From Lachnoclostridium sp. MSJ-17 (lineage in GTDB: Bacteria; Bacillota; Clostridia; Oscillospirales; Acutalibacteraceae), in the NCBI RefSeq assembly GCF_018918205.1, contig NZ_JAHLQB010000059.1, forward strand, positions 1 to 34,599: a DNA stretch of 34,599 nt. Reading direction: 5' to 3'. Positions within the stretch are counted from its first letter, which is position 1. Each line of letters opens with the position of its first letter. This document shows, one piece after another, positions 1 through 7,748 of this stretch. The translations under genes and the position numbers were made by a program. Under the pieces are notes generated by a model, which searched no databases, was not told the DNA's origin, and saw only the letters and a program-made list of their open reading frames with translations.

Positions 1-249
1 CGAAAAGAGAAAGACACACAAACATATAGCGCAATATGCCGAATCAATCATTTCGAGTCGGAAAAAGGCGATGTATATATAAAATCAAATATGTTAGGCT
101 ACTACCGAATCATTCGCAACCACGGTGAAGTGGTGTATTCAATGACGGTGTTCGATTATTTGGTATTAGTCACAATGATTTTGGCTTTTTTAAGCGTATT
201 TGCTTTTGTTTTCATCTTAGTGTTAAAGAATTTGAAATATTGGGTGTAA
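1..249 (+). CDS. C-terminal part of a membrane protein (partial)
   Basis: Frame 1 is open from the first base to the TAA at 247-249, giving 82 residues, so the gene begins outside the window. The fragment is polar at first and then carries one strongly hydrophobic stretch of about 22 residues (VLVTMILAFLSVFAFVFILV) followed by a short basic tail ending LKNLKYWV. This is a C-terminal transmembrane anchor with a short cytoplasmic end. No family is recognisable from the fragment, and its reality as a gene rests on the open frame and the sensible membrane topology. A degenerate copy of the hairpin repeat found after three other genes in the window starts immediately at its stop codon. Confidence 0.5.
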   Translation, partial: RKEKDTQTYSAICRINHFESEKGDVYIKSNMLGYYRIIRNHGEVVYSMTVFDYLVLVTMILAFLSVFAFVFILVLKNLKYWV

Positions 250-330
250 AGTATGCTTAATTATTTCTTGTTGAGTACAGCGTTTTATCTTTATCTGAAC
301 GTGATTTAGATTTGTAATGAGGAAAAATTT
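248..330 (+). repeat. Degenerate copy of the 39-bp hairpin repeat
   Basis: Positions 248-286 align without gaps to the hairpin repeat at 7894, 22908 and 24739: the right half (CTTGTTGAGTACAGCGTTTT) is kept, but the left arm has diverged and no longer pairs. The following bases also match the other copies (a TTTAGATTTGTAATGAGGA stretch near 306-324). It probably no longer acts as a terminator. Confidence 0.55.
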
Positions 331-398
331 TTTACAACAGAAATCAACATAAAATGCCTTGCTTTATCACAAATATATCGTAACACGATAAATTATTA

Positions 399-427
399 TT
401 GACAATTGCGGCTCTTGGGCTTATAAT
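399..427 (+). promoter_or_regulatory. Sigma-A type promoter of the DUF2975/XRE operon
   Basis: TTGACA at 399-404 and TATAAT at 422-427 are perfect consensus boxes separated by 17 bases, about 20 bases upstream of an AAAGGAGG ribosome binding site and the ATG at 450. It should drive the four closely spaced genes from 450 to 2184. Confidence 0.85.
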
Positions 428-449
428 ATAAGCAAAGGAGGTCATCAAT

Positions 450-929
450 ATGACGCAAAAAACACTCTCAAAACTGGCAAAGGTCATCATTCTGTTATTC
501 TGTCTGTTGGGCGTCGCCTTTTACGGCGTTGCTGTTCCGTTCGGAGGACGCGAGCTTCTTGCCGATGCGCCTGATCTGCAATACTGCTACCTTCCGTGGT
601 TGATTTTCATGGAGCTGATGGTGATTCCCGATTACGCGGTTCTGGTTTACGCGTGGAAAATCTCGGATTCGATCGGCAGGGACAAGGCGTTTTCCTCGAT
701 CAATGCAAAGCGTTTCCGTCAGGTTTCGCTTCTGGCGCTTGCGACAACGGTCTATTTCTTTGCCGGCAATACCGTTTTCTTTCTGTTGAACATGAACCAT
801 CCCGCGGTGTATCTGGTCAGCTTTGTATTGACGTTTATCGGCGCTTCCATCGCGGCTGCCGCGGCGATTCTATCGTATTTATCACGCAAGGCAGCGGATT
901 TGCAGGAAGAAAGCGATTTGACGATTTAA
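450..929 (+). CDS. DUF2975-like integral membrane protein
   Basis: A 159-residue hydrophobic protein with four predicted membrane segments, roughly at residues 10-30, 48-68, 92-113 and 119-143, and a charged C-terminus. Size, topology and the immediately following gene for a small XRE-type regulator match the DUF2975 family, which in Bacillota is usually paired with such a regulator (compare YoaS/YozG of Bacillus subtilis). The molecular function of the family is not established; it is a cytoplasmic-membrane protein. The ATG at 450 follows AAAGGAGG with good spacing, and a consensus promoter lies just upstream. Family assignment is from length, topology and context only. Confidence 0.75.
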   Translation: MTQKTLSKLAKVIILLFCLLGVAFYGVAVPFGGRELLADAPDLQYCYLPWLIFMELMVIPDYAVLVYAWKISDSIGRDKAFSSINAKRFRQVSLLALATTVYFFAGNTVFFLLNMNHPAVYLVSFVLTFIGASIAAAAAILSYLSRKAADLQEESDLTI

Positions 930-941
930 GAGGTGACGGAT

Positions 942-1157
942 ATGGGTGAAATCATATTTAATATAGACGTCATGCTCGCCAAACGCAAAATGAGTGTTAC
1001 GGAGCTGTCTCAGCGCGTGGGCATTACAATGGCGAATATTTCTATACTTAAAAACGGAAAAGCAAAGGCGATAAAGGTCTCCACACTGCAAAAGCTTTGC
1101 GAAGCGCTTGACTGTCAGCCGGGCGATTTGCTCGAATATCGGAATTGGGAGGAATGA
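942..1157 (+). CDS. Small XRE/Cro-type helix-turn-helix regulator
   Basis: A 71-residue protein that is essentially one HTH_3-type domain. The first helices include MLAKRKMSVTELSQRVGIT, the recognition helix region is ANISILKNGKAKAIK, and the closing segment LQKLCEALDCQPGDLLEY is very typical of the YozG-like subgroup. It is a DNA-binding repressor candidate, probably for its own operon together with the DUF2975 protein encoded 12 bases upstream. I chose the ATG at 942 because an AGAGGTG ribosome binding site sits just before it; the alternative GTG at 933 lies inside that site. The stop overlaps an ATG of the next gene. Confidence 0.88.
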   Translation: MGEIIFNIDVMLAKRKMSVTELSQRVGITMANISILKNGKAKAIKVSTLQKLCEALDCQPGDLLEYRNWEE

Positions 1158-1159
1158 CG

Positions 1160-1678
1160 ATGAAAAAATTGATAACCGGTTTTCTATCTGTTTTGTCATT
1201 TACTCTTATTGGCGTAATGCTGTCTGCGTGTTATGGATGTTATACGTTGGACGGAGCAAAAGATTACAGCGGAATAGATTGTAATTTTTTCAACTATAGC
1301 GATAAAGCAACCTTAGAGCACCCGACTCATGGCGAGTTTGCTCAACTATCAAAAGACAAACTAAATGTGCTCGGAGAAAAAGATGACGTTATGGGCGGAA
1401 TAACGCTTGTCTACGGCGATTTTGAAAAATATGTCCATACAGACGGTAAAATATTTGTCCTTTGTGAAGGTGTATATCATGTATTTGATCTGGATGATTA
1501 TCATTATCCCACAACAGAAGAAGAAGGTTTAGATTTAGAAAACGGTGGTGTAAGTTACGTGAGATTACACGAATTTGTGAACAATAATTTCTATCACACA
1601 TATACGCCTGATGAATTTGAGGAAGCATATCCCAATCAGGAACGGTACAGGTGGATTAACTGCAAAACAATCGAATAA
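1160..1678 (+). CDS. Putative lipoprotein, paralogue of the next gene
   Basis: A 172-residue protein starting at ATG 1160, which has GGGAGGA six bases upstream (the ATG at 1154 is too close to that site). The N-terminus is a lipoprotein signal: MKKLITGF, a hydrophobic core, then the lipobox LSAC with the lipidated cysteine at about residue 24. The mature part is acidic and probably sits on the outer face of the membrane. Its second half resembles the next gene: DGKIFVLCEGVYHVFDLDDY aligns with a matching stretch there, and both end FE.(A/E)YP......(W)I. No known family recognised. It is probably co-transcribed with the regulator. Confidence 0.75.
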   Translation: MKKLITGFLSVLSFTLIGVMLSACYGCYTLDGAKDYSGIDCNFFNYSDKATLEHPTHGEFAQLSKDKLNVLGEKDDVMGGITLVYGDFEKYVHTDGKIFVLCEGVYHVFDLDDYHYPTTEEEGLDLENGGVSYVRLHEFVNNNFYHTYTPDEFEEAYPNQERYRWINCKTIE

Positions 1679-1692
1679 AGGAGGTAGCCAAT

Positions 1693-2184
1693 ATGAAGAA
1701 ACGCATCATAATCATGGCTGTTGCAATCGTTCTGATTCTATCCGGCTGCAATCCGATCGGAATGTTTCTGCAATCTGTTTTTGAGAGTCAGGACGGAGAC
1801 TTGAGGATTCTATACGGCAGAAATGGTGCGGATTACATTTATGATCATAACGTCCACCTTTCGTATGCACGCGGACGACGCGAGGATTATGTGGGCTTGT
1901 ATCTTGATGGTGAATCCGGCAAGGAGCAGCGGATACTGGAAGCCGATTTTCAAAAAGCAGCCTTTGAAAATGAACGGTTGTTTATCCTTTCGGACAACGT
2001 GTATTATGTTTTGGATATCAGCAGTTATGATGTTCCCGAATATCCGACGGTTTCCTATACCAACAGCTTAGGAATCGAAGTAACAGAGGACGCTGATATC
2101 CGGTATGACTTGCAGAAATTCAGCGTCGAAGCGTTTGAATCCGAATACCCCGATAACAGTTCCTTTGAGTGGATTTCGTGGTAG
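1693..2184 (+). CDS. Putative lipoprotein, paralogue of the preceding gene
   Basis: A 163-residue protein with a lipoprotein signal (MKKRIIIMAVAIVLILSGC, cysteine at residue 19) and an acidic mature domain. It starts 14 bases after the previous stop behind an AAAGGAGG site. The segment ERLFILSDNVYYVLDISSY matches the core of the upstream lipoprotein, and the C-termini (FESEYPDNSSFEWISW here) also correspond, so the two are tandem paralogues that have diverged strongly. Function unknown; the operon context with a membrane protein and a regulator suggests envelope sensing or protection, but that is only inference. Confidence 0.72.
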   Translation: MKKRIIIMAVAIVLILSGCNPIGMFLQSVFESQDGDLRILYGRNGADYIYDHNVHLSYARGRREDYVGLYLDGESGKEQRILEADFQKAAFENERLFILSDNVYYVLDISSYDVPEYPTVSYTNSLGIEVTEDADIRYDLQKFSVEAFESEYPDNSSFEWISW

Positions 2185-2406
2185 CTGCTTTTGCGCCCTG
2201 TTCCACGGCGTCGGCGATTTTTGGACGCGTCTCATTTTTTCCTTCTTTTTTACCGGAAAACGATCAAATTTTACCACTTTGTTGATTTTTTCATACAGAC
2301 ATATTATGATAAAGCTGTAGAGGTCAGCCGCTTTTGCCGAACATTTGAATGTTTGTTTTGTTGGGTGTTTGTACATTCTTGCCAAATTGTCAAGGGTAAT
2401 TTTGGA
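2185..2406. other. Gene-free spacer
   Basis: Between the second lipoprotein and the next promoter I see no convincing gene. Short open frames here lack ribosome binding sites and recognisable content. The stretch has several T-runs (near 2228-2250) but no clear terminator stem. Confidence 0.4.
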
Positions 2407-2435
2407 TTGCTTTTTTGCGGAAAATATGCTATGAT
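2407..2435 (+). promoter_or_regulatory. Extended -10 promoter of the dockerin operon leader
   Basis: TTGCTT at 2407-2412 and TATGAT at 2430-2435 are 17 bases apart, with TGC directly before the -10 box (extended -10). Transcription would begin near 2441, exactly where the first strand of the long leader helix starts at 2442. Confidence 0.6.
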
Positions 2436-2441
2436 AGTAGT

Positions 2442-2602
2442 GCCAAACAAAACTGAATTCTTTCAAAACGAAAGTTTGTATTTTGTAAAAAATACAGGCT
2501 CTACTTTCTTATTACTTTCGTTTTGAAATTGGAAAGGTTTTGTTTGGCGACAAATGAGCTGTGTTTTTGGCGTGGCTCGTTTGGGTCACGCATTTTTTAT
2601 TT
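2442..2602 (+). ncRNA. Structured leader with terminator/antiterminator pair (candidate riboswitch or attenuator)
   Basis: The leader upstream of the gene at 2616 folds compactly. P1: GCCAAACAAAAC (2442-2453) pairs perfectly with 2537-2548. P2: TTTCAAAACGAAAGT (2461-2475) pairs perfectly with 2514-2528. P3: GTATTTT (2478-2484) pairs with 2489-2495 around a GTAA loop. Then CAAATGAGC (2551-2559) can pair over nine positions with GCTCGTTTG (2575-2583, one wobble), while the overlapping GCGTGGCTC (2570-2578) can instead pair with GGGTCACGC (2583-2591) to form a terminator followed by ATTTTTTATTT. The two helices exclude each other, the usual design of a transcription attenuator. I could not match it to a riboswitch class I know. 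Confidence 0.62.
2570..2602 (+). terminator. Conditional intrinsic terminator in the dockerin operon leader
   Basis: A nine-pair stem with a GTTT loop (2570-2591) followed by a T-rich run (2592-2602), ending just before the AGGAGG site of the gene at 2616. Its position upstream of a coding region, rather than after one, argues for attenuation. Confidence 0.68.
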
Positions 2603-2615
2603 AGGAGGTTTTGAA

Positions 2616-3536
2616 ATGAAAAAAATGTTATCCGTACTATTAGCCGCGACTCTGCTGTCGGGCAGCGTCACCGTGTTCGCGGCGGAGAAAAAGCCTGTCG
2701 CGCGTGAGACGCTGGCGACGTTCTTTACCACCGGCGCGGAGGAAAGAGTACCCGGCGAGATCGTGACCGAGCATCTGGTGACCGGTCAGCCGAAGGTGAT
2801 CAATCATGTGGTGAACGCCTTTACCTACGACGTCTATTATGAGGACGGTCCCGTCATCTGCTACGGCAATTATGACAATCAGGAATTCCGCTGGTCGGAA
2901 AACCCCGTCGGTGACGACGGCATCCAAGCACAGCCGCAGGGTCGCTCGCTCTGCCTGAAGATCAACACCGAGGGCTATCAGAGCATCGAGGTTTCCATGA
3001 AGCTGGGTCTCGGCGACTGGGAATGGAAAACCGACGAGGATTACGTCATGCAGGTCTACAGCAACAATGTGAACGAAATGATAGAATGGCACCCGATCAT
3101 GATGGAATGCGGCAAAATGCAGCAGATCAAAATGAATTTGGCGTCCGACTACGTGGAGGACAAGGGCAATAAATATAACGAGGTGTATTTCGATCTGGGA
3201 GGCAGACCTGCGACCTATGTCAGCGACATTGTCGTCACGGGCGTTCCCGCTCCCGAAAGCGGCAGAGAGTACTATTACGGCGACGCGGACGGCGACAGAG
3301 CGATCACCATTGCCGACGCGACCGCGATCCAGCAGCAAGCAGTCGGTTTGGGAGAGCAGTACTTCGAGGGCTTCCATGTCTTTCATCCCTTCGGCTATTG
3401 CGACGTGAACGGCGACGAGCGGCTCTCGATCCTCGACGTGACCTGCATCCAGAAGTACATCGCGGAGTTCACCTCCGGCGCAGGCAGGACGGGCGAGAAG
3501 GTCGTTTTCGATCTGCCCGAGGAATGGTATGAATAG
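2616..3536 (+). CDS. Exported protein with C-terminal type I dockerin repeats
   Basis: A 306-residue protein from ATG 2616, chosen because TTTAGGAGG lies just upstream and the product then begins with a clean signal peptide (MKKMLSVLLAATLLSGS...VFA, cleavage near residue 22). Residues 25-215 match nothing I recognise but look like a compact beta-rich extracellular domain. From about residue 218 come two EF-hand-like dockerin repeats, DADGDRAITIADAT and DVNGDERLSILDVT, separated by about 35 residues. Type I dockerins bind cohesin modules and attach proteins to scaffoldins or the cell surface. Transcription is probably controlled by the structured leader at 2442-2602. The next gene starts 34 bases downstream, so the two likely form an operon. 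Confidence 0.85.
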   Translation: MKKMLSVLLAATLLSGSVTVFAAEKKPVARETLATFFTTGAEERVPGEIVTEHLVTGQPKVINHVVNAFTYDVYYEDGPVICYGNYDNQEFRWSENPVGDDGIQAQPQGRSLCLKINTEGYQSIEVSMKLGLGDWEWKTDEDYVMQVYSNNVNEMIEWHPIMMECGKMQQIKMNLASDYVEDKGNKYNEVYFDLGGRPATYVSDIVVTGVPAPESGREYYYGDADGDRAITIADATAIQQQAVGLGEQYFEGFHVFHPFGYCDVNGDERLSILDVTCIQKYIAEFTSGAGRTGEKVVFDLPEEWYE

Positions 3537-3570
3537 TACATAAGTGTTTTCTGAAGAAGGAGGTCAGTTT

Positions 3571-6500
3571 ATGAAGCATTCATTGAAGAAAATGTCTGCG
3601 CTGCTGCTTTCGGCTGCAATGCTGTTTGGCGTTCAGGCAACGGGCGTGTTCCCGTCAGTTGTTTCGGCTTACGCGGCGGAAACTGACGGCGTTGCCGGAG
3701 CGTCGAGCGGAGTAACGGGTGACTGCGCGTGGACGTTGGATAACGGCGTTTTGACGATCAGCGGCAGCGGTGCTACTGCATATTACGATACGGCTGTCAA
3801 CAAAACGCCGTGGGGTTATAATATTAAGAAGGTTATCATTGAGGACGGCGTTACCCAAATCGGAAGATGCGCGTTCGCGAGCTGCCGCCAGCTGACCGAG
3901 GTAACTATCGCGTCAAGCGTCGTTTCTATCGGTTTTGAAGCGTTCAAAAACTGCGAGCTGCTTGAAAAAATTTCGTTGCCTGACAGCGTGACGGATATCG
4001 CCGAAGAAGCGTTCTCAGGCTGCAAAAACCTTTCTGAGATCACCGTCCCGACTGCGTTGAAGCATATCGGTGAGAATGCCTTCAGGAATACCGCGTGGTT
4101 TAAAGCGCAGCCCGACGGCTTGGTGTATCTCGGAAATTCGCTGTATACCGCCAAAGGAACCCTGACGGGTGAAGTCGAGGCAAGAGAAGGCACATACTGC
4201 ATAGCGGATCGTGCGCTGTACGACCAAAAGGAGGTCACCTCGCTGACATTGCCCGAAAGCGTGGAGTACATCGGCGGCGGCGCGTTCACGGCTTGCACAA
4301 AGCTGACAGACGCCGTGCTCCCGAAGCATATCAGCGAATTGGGAACATCGCTCTTTAATATGTCCGGTATCAAGCGCGTAACTCTGCCCGAAAACCTGAT
4401 GGAAATCAATAAATATATGTTTAGTAATTGCCGTGAACTCGAGGAGATTACCCTGCCCGAGGGACTCGCGTCTATCGGGATCAATGCCTTTTACGGCTGC
4501 AGTCAGCTTGACGTTATCAATAACACCGACGCGCTCACGAGCATAGACGGCAGCGCGTTCCTAAACAGCAAATGGCTCAACGATCAGCCAGACGGCGCTG
4601 TATATCTCGGTAAGGTGCTGTACCGTTATAAAGGGGAATGCCCTGAAACCGTCACCATAGCAGACGGTACAACCTTTATCTCGGGCGGCGCGTTCGGCGG
4701 ACAGAAAACGCTTGCGTATGTGGAGCTTCCCGTATCACTCCGTGAAATCGGGGATTTTACGTTTGAAAGCAGCGGACTGAATGAAATCAATATTCCGGTC
4801 AGCTGCAATATAATCGGTGAAAGCGCTTTTTCTTACTGCAAAAAACTGACAACCGCGGTGATCGGCGGCGGAGTTACCGAATGGGGTCCTGATACTTTTT
4901 ACCTCTGTTCCGCTCTCAGGGAGCTGACTATTTGCGATGGCGTAAAGAGTATTCCCGATTGTTCCTTCCTCGACTGCACCGCTCTCAGGCACGTCACCAT
5001 TCCCGAAGGTGTTACGGAAATCGGATACAGGGCATTCATCGGCTGCGCGAAGCTCAGTTATGTCAGCCTGCCTGAAAGCATGACAAAGCTCGGCGAACAG
5101 GCTTTCTTCAACTGCGATTCATTGAAAAAGCTCAGTGTTCCAAAGAACTGCGTTGAAGTCGGCGATATGCCGTTCGGACTGAAATATGACGATAATTACA
5201 AAACGGTAAAGGTTGACGGCTTCACGGCGTATGTCTATACCGATTCACGCGCGCTGTTTTACGCGAGAATGTATGATATAGACTACATTCTTCTCGACAA
5301 CCAACCCGCAACCCCCGACGAAGCGCAGATCGCACAGAGCGTTCAGGATGCGCGCAAGGCGCTCGGCGATAAATTCACGGAGATCGCTCTCCTGTTCCCG
5401 GTAGGAGGGGCGTTTACTAAGGCTTCCGCCGATGACTATACTTATGCGAACCGCTACGCGGAACAGGTTTATAACGACGAAAACGCGTCTGCGGAGGAAC
5501 TGATTCTCGCACGTGAGGAGCTGCAGGCTGCCTTTGAGGGTCTTGAGCCGTTTGAGGGAGATAAGGCGGAGCTGTGGTCGCTGATCGAACAGCTCGAAGC
5601 CTTTATCGATACGGACGAAGCAAGGGCACGCGATGATTACGAAGCGCTGAAGGATGCGCTCAATGAAGCGAAAGTCAAATACTACTACGCGGGTACACAG
5701 GAGGAGCTTGACAAGACTGCCGTCGCGTTGAAAGAATTGCTTGATTCACTCGAGCCACCCGAGCCGCAGCCAACAAGCGGAGTCACAGGTGACTGTGCAT
5801 GGACGCTTGGTGAAAACGGCGTGCTTACGATCAGCGGCAAAGGCGCGATGGGCGACTATCAATTTAAGCAGACGCTGCCGTGGGGCTCTGATATCAAGAA
5901 GCTCGTTGTACAGGACGGCGTGACCTATATCGGCAAATGGGCGTTCTCGGAATGTGCCGATTTGGAAGAGATCGTTTTATCTGATACGGTCAAGACAATC
6001 GGCACGGACGCTTTTCAAGGCTGCAAAAAACTCAAAAAGGTTGACCTCGGTAAAGGTGTGGAGACGATACAAAATGGAGCATTTGAGCTGTGCAGCGCGA
6101 TAGAGGAGATCGACCTTCCCGACACGCTGACCACTGTTGAAAGAAACGCGTTTTTTGTCTGTTCCTCGCTGAAAAGCATCAGCTTCCCTGAGGGCATAAC
6201 GGAGATTAACGACAACACGCTTGCGTTCTGCGCCTCCTTAACCGAATTGCGGTTAGGGGATAAGGTAGATGTCATTGGATACAACGCGTTCGAGGCTTGC
6301 TCCTCACTCGAAACGGTAGAGCTGCCCGACTCGCTCACTACTCTTAAATCTTACACGTTCAGGAATTGCAGTTCGCTCAAATCCATTGTGATTCCCGGCA
6401 ATGTGAGAGCAATCTATACGCAGACCTTTGAGAATTGCTCGTCTCTCGGTGAAATAGACCTCGGTTCCGTTCAACGGATCGGCAGCAGTGCCTTCAAGGG

Positions 6501-6927
6501 CTGTACCTCGCTCAAGAGCGTAGTCCTTCCCGACTCAATGACGATGATCGACAAGCGTGTATTTGAGGATTGCACCGAACTGAAAAGAGTGACGGTTCCG
6601 AAAAACACCAAGACCATTGATAAGGACGCGTTTGTCGGCTGCGGAGAGCTGACGTTATACGGTTATGTGGATACGGAAGCCCAGAGCTTTGCCGACAGGG
6701 ACGATAGCGTATCCTTCGTGCCGCTCAACGCCAAGGGAGAGCCCGTCGCGCTGTATGACGTGAACGCGGACGGCAGTGTCGATATCACTGACGCGACCGA
6801 GCTGCAAAAGCATATTGCGGAGATCACTTCTGTCAACCCAGCGATTCTAAACCGCGCCGTCAAAGATTTCAGCGGTACGGCTTCTATCAGCGACGTGACA
6901 GAGATTCAAAGGAAATTAGCTGAATAA
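3571..6927 (+). CDS. BspA-like leucine-rich repeat surface protein with dockerin-like tail
   Basis: An 1118-residue exported protein. The ATG at 3571 follows AAGGAGGT and opens a signal peptide ending near AYAAE. Two homologous blocks follow, each opening with SGVTGDCAWTL....GVLTISG and continuing in BspA/LRR_5-type repeats (I..GAF..C..L..I.LP): residues about 48-590 and about 735-1055. Between them lies a charged helical region resembling a FIVAR-type spacer. The C-terminus has dockerin-like repeats; the first (DVNADGSVDITDAT) is good, but the second (DFSGTASISDVT) is degenerate. LRR_5 proteins mediate adhesion in several gut and oral bacteria, so a role in binding host or substrate is plausible. 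A strong terminator follows. Confidence 0.87.
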   Translation: MKHSLKKMSALLLSAAMLFGVQATGVFPSVVSAYAAETDGVAGASSGVTGDCAWTLDNGVLTISGSGATAYYDTAVNKTPWGYNIKKVIIEDGVTQIGRCAFASCRQLTEVTIASSVVSIGFEAFKNCELLEKISLPDSVTDIAEEAFSGCKNLSEITVPTALKHIGENAFRNTAWFKAQPDGLVYLGNSLYTAKGTLTGEVEAREGTYCIADRALYDQKEVTSLTLPESVEYIGGGAFTACTKLTDAVLPKHISELGTSLFNMSGIKRVTLPENLMEINKYMFSNCRELEEITLPEGLASIGINAFYGCSQLDVINNTDALTSIDGSAFLNSKWLNDQPDGAVYLGKVLYRYKGECPETVTIADGTTFISGGAFGGQKTLAYVELPVSLREIGDFTFESSGLNEINIPVSCNIIGESAFSYCKKLTTAVIGGGVTEWGPDTFYLCSALRELTICDGVKSIPDCSFLDCTALRHVTIPEGVTEIGYRAFIGCAKLSYVSLPESMTKLGEQAFFNCDSLKKLSVPKNCVEVGDMPFGLKYDDNYKTVKVDGFTAYVYTDSRALFYARMYDIDYILLDNQPATPDEAQIAQSVQDARKALGDKFTEIALLFPVGGAFTKASADDYTYANRYAEQVYNDENASAEELILAREELQAAFEGLEPFEGDKAELWSLIEQLEAFIDTDEARARDDYEALKDALNEAKVKYYYAGTQEELDKTAVALKELLDSLEPPEPQPTSGVTGDCAWTLGENGVLTISGKGAMGDYQFKQTLPWGSDIKKLVVQDGVTYIGKWAFSECADLEEIVLSDTVKTIGTDAFQGCKKLKKVDLGKGVETIQNGAFELCSAIEEIDLPDTLTTVERNAFFVCSSLKSISFPEGITEINDNTLAFCASLTELRLGDKVDVIGYNAFEACSSLETVELPDSLTTLKSYTFRNCSSLKSIVIPGNVRAIYTQTFENCSSLGEIDLGSVQRIGSSAFKGCTSLKSVVLPDSMTMIDKRVFEDCTELKRVTVPKNTKTIDKDAFVGCGELTLYGYVDTEAQSFADRDDSVSFVPLNAKGEPVALYDVNADGSVDITDATELQKHIAEITSVNPAILNRAVKDFSGTASISDVTEIQRKLAE

Positions 6928-6937
6928 CACATAAAAA

Positions 6938-6990
6938 CAGGTTGCCGTAATTGTTCAGATATTGCGGTAGCCTGATTTTTCTTTTTTCCA
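6938..6990 (+). terminator. Intrinsic terminator of the dockerin operon
   Basis: CAGGTTGCCGTAA (6938-6950) pairs over 13 positions, three of them wobbles, with TTGCGGTAGCCTG (6962-6974), followed by a T-rich run. It lies 10 bases after the stop of the LRR gene. Confidence 0.82.
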
Positions 6991-7073
6991 ATTATCTATG
7001 TGTATGGATTTAAGAGCAATAAAGCAGGCTTAAATATGGTATAATTTTTTGCTCGAAATGTAATAACAATGTA

Positions 7074-7102
7074 TTGACACACCTTTGCGGTTGGTGTATA
7101 AT
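7074..7102 (+). promoter_or_regulatory. Promoter of toxin-antitoxin operon 1
   Basis: TTGACA (7074-7079) and TATAAT (7097-7102) with a 17-base spacer. The spacer begins CACC and ends GGTG, a short dyad that could belong to the operator for autorepression by the antitoxin complex. Confidence 0.82.
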
Positions 7103-7128
7103 GAAGAAAACAGAACGGAGATGATTTT

Positions 7129-7440
7129 ATGAATATTGTAGACGCGCCCAAAACGGGAACATTTCAGATGCGTATCAATCCCGAAGTAAAAAAGCAAGTG
7201 GAAAGCTTATACGCAAAATGCGGAATGACATTGACCGATGCGGTAAACGCATTCTTTCAGCAGTCGCTCAATGTTGGCGGACTGCCGTTCCTGATGAATC
7301 AAAACAGCGAAGCAGTTATCCGTCAGCAGGCAATTGCGCTTTTGCTGGCAGATGTCAAGGCTGGTGAGGACAGCGTAAAGTCAGAATCGGATTGGATTTC
7401 GGAAGAAGATATGCTGAATGAATTCGGAGTGCAGGCATGA
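7129..7440 (+). CDS. Type II antitoxin, RelB/DinJ family (copy 1)
   Basis: A 103-residue protein. The N-terminal half (FQMRINPEVKKQVESLY followed by GMTLTDAVNAFFQQSL) is the ribbon-helix-helix DNA-binding region typical of RelB/DinJ antitoxins, and the acidic C-terminal half would wrap the toxin. It should neutralise the toxin encoded next and repress the shared promoter. Its stop overlaps the start of the toxin gene by four bases (ATGA at 7437), which implies translational coupling. A second copy with five changed residues lies at 24014, upstream of the second integrase, so the pair travels with the mobile module. Confidence 0.9.
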   Translation: MNIVDAPKTGTFQMRINPEVKKQVESLYAKCGMTLTDAVNAFFQQSLNVGGLPFLMNQNSEAVIRQQAIALLLADVKAGEDSVKSESDWISEEDMLNEFGVQA

Positions 7441-7748
7441 TTTTGCGCTATACGCCGCGAGCTCGGCAGGATTTACATGAGATAAAGGATTACGTCAAAA
7501 ACGAACTGGCAAATCCTCAGGCAGCCGCAAGAATCGTCGAGCGAATACTAAAGGGCTGCTCGAATTTGAAATCAAATCCATACTTGGGGTTGGATTTGTC
7601 CTCAAAGATTGGGCAGAAAACAGACTTGAGATATTTAATCCTCTCAAATTACATTGCCATATATAGAGTAGATAATAATACGGTCAGTATTATTCGTATC
7701 ATGGATGGCAGAACGGATTATTTGCGTTACCTACTGTCGGAGATATGA
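7437..7748 (+). CDS. Type II toxin, RelE/ParE family (copy 1)
   Basis: A 103-residue protein with the RelE/ParE fold pattern: an initial strand ILRYTPRARQDLHEIKDYV, a helical middle containing NPQAAARIVERIL, then DLRYLILSNYIAIYRVDNNT and a final strand with the motif IMDGRTDYLRYL. Members act either as ribosome-dependent mRNA nucleases or as gyrase poisons. Pairing with a DinJ-like antitoxin favours the RelE/YafQ-like mRNA interferase role, but I cannot settle this from the sequence. Start codon overlaps the antitoxin stop. Copy 2 at 24322 differs at about eight residues. Confidence 0.9.
   Translation: MILRYTPRARQDLHEIKDYVKNELANPQAAARIVERILKGCSNLKSNPYLGLDLSSKIGQKTDLRYLILSNYIAIYRVDNNTVSIIRIMDGRTDYLRYLLSEI

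Noticed and set aside
2640..3386. A 248-residue minus-strand frame opposite the first dockerin gene
   Set aside because: The plus strand has signal peptide, dockerin repeats and a ribosome binding site; the opposite frame has none of these.
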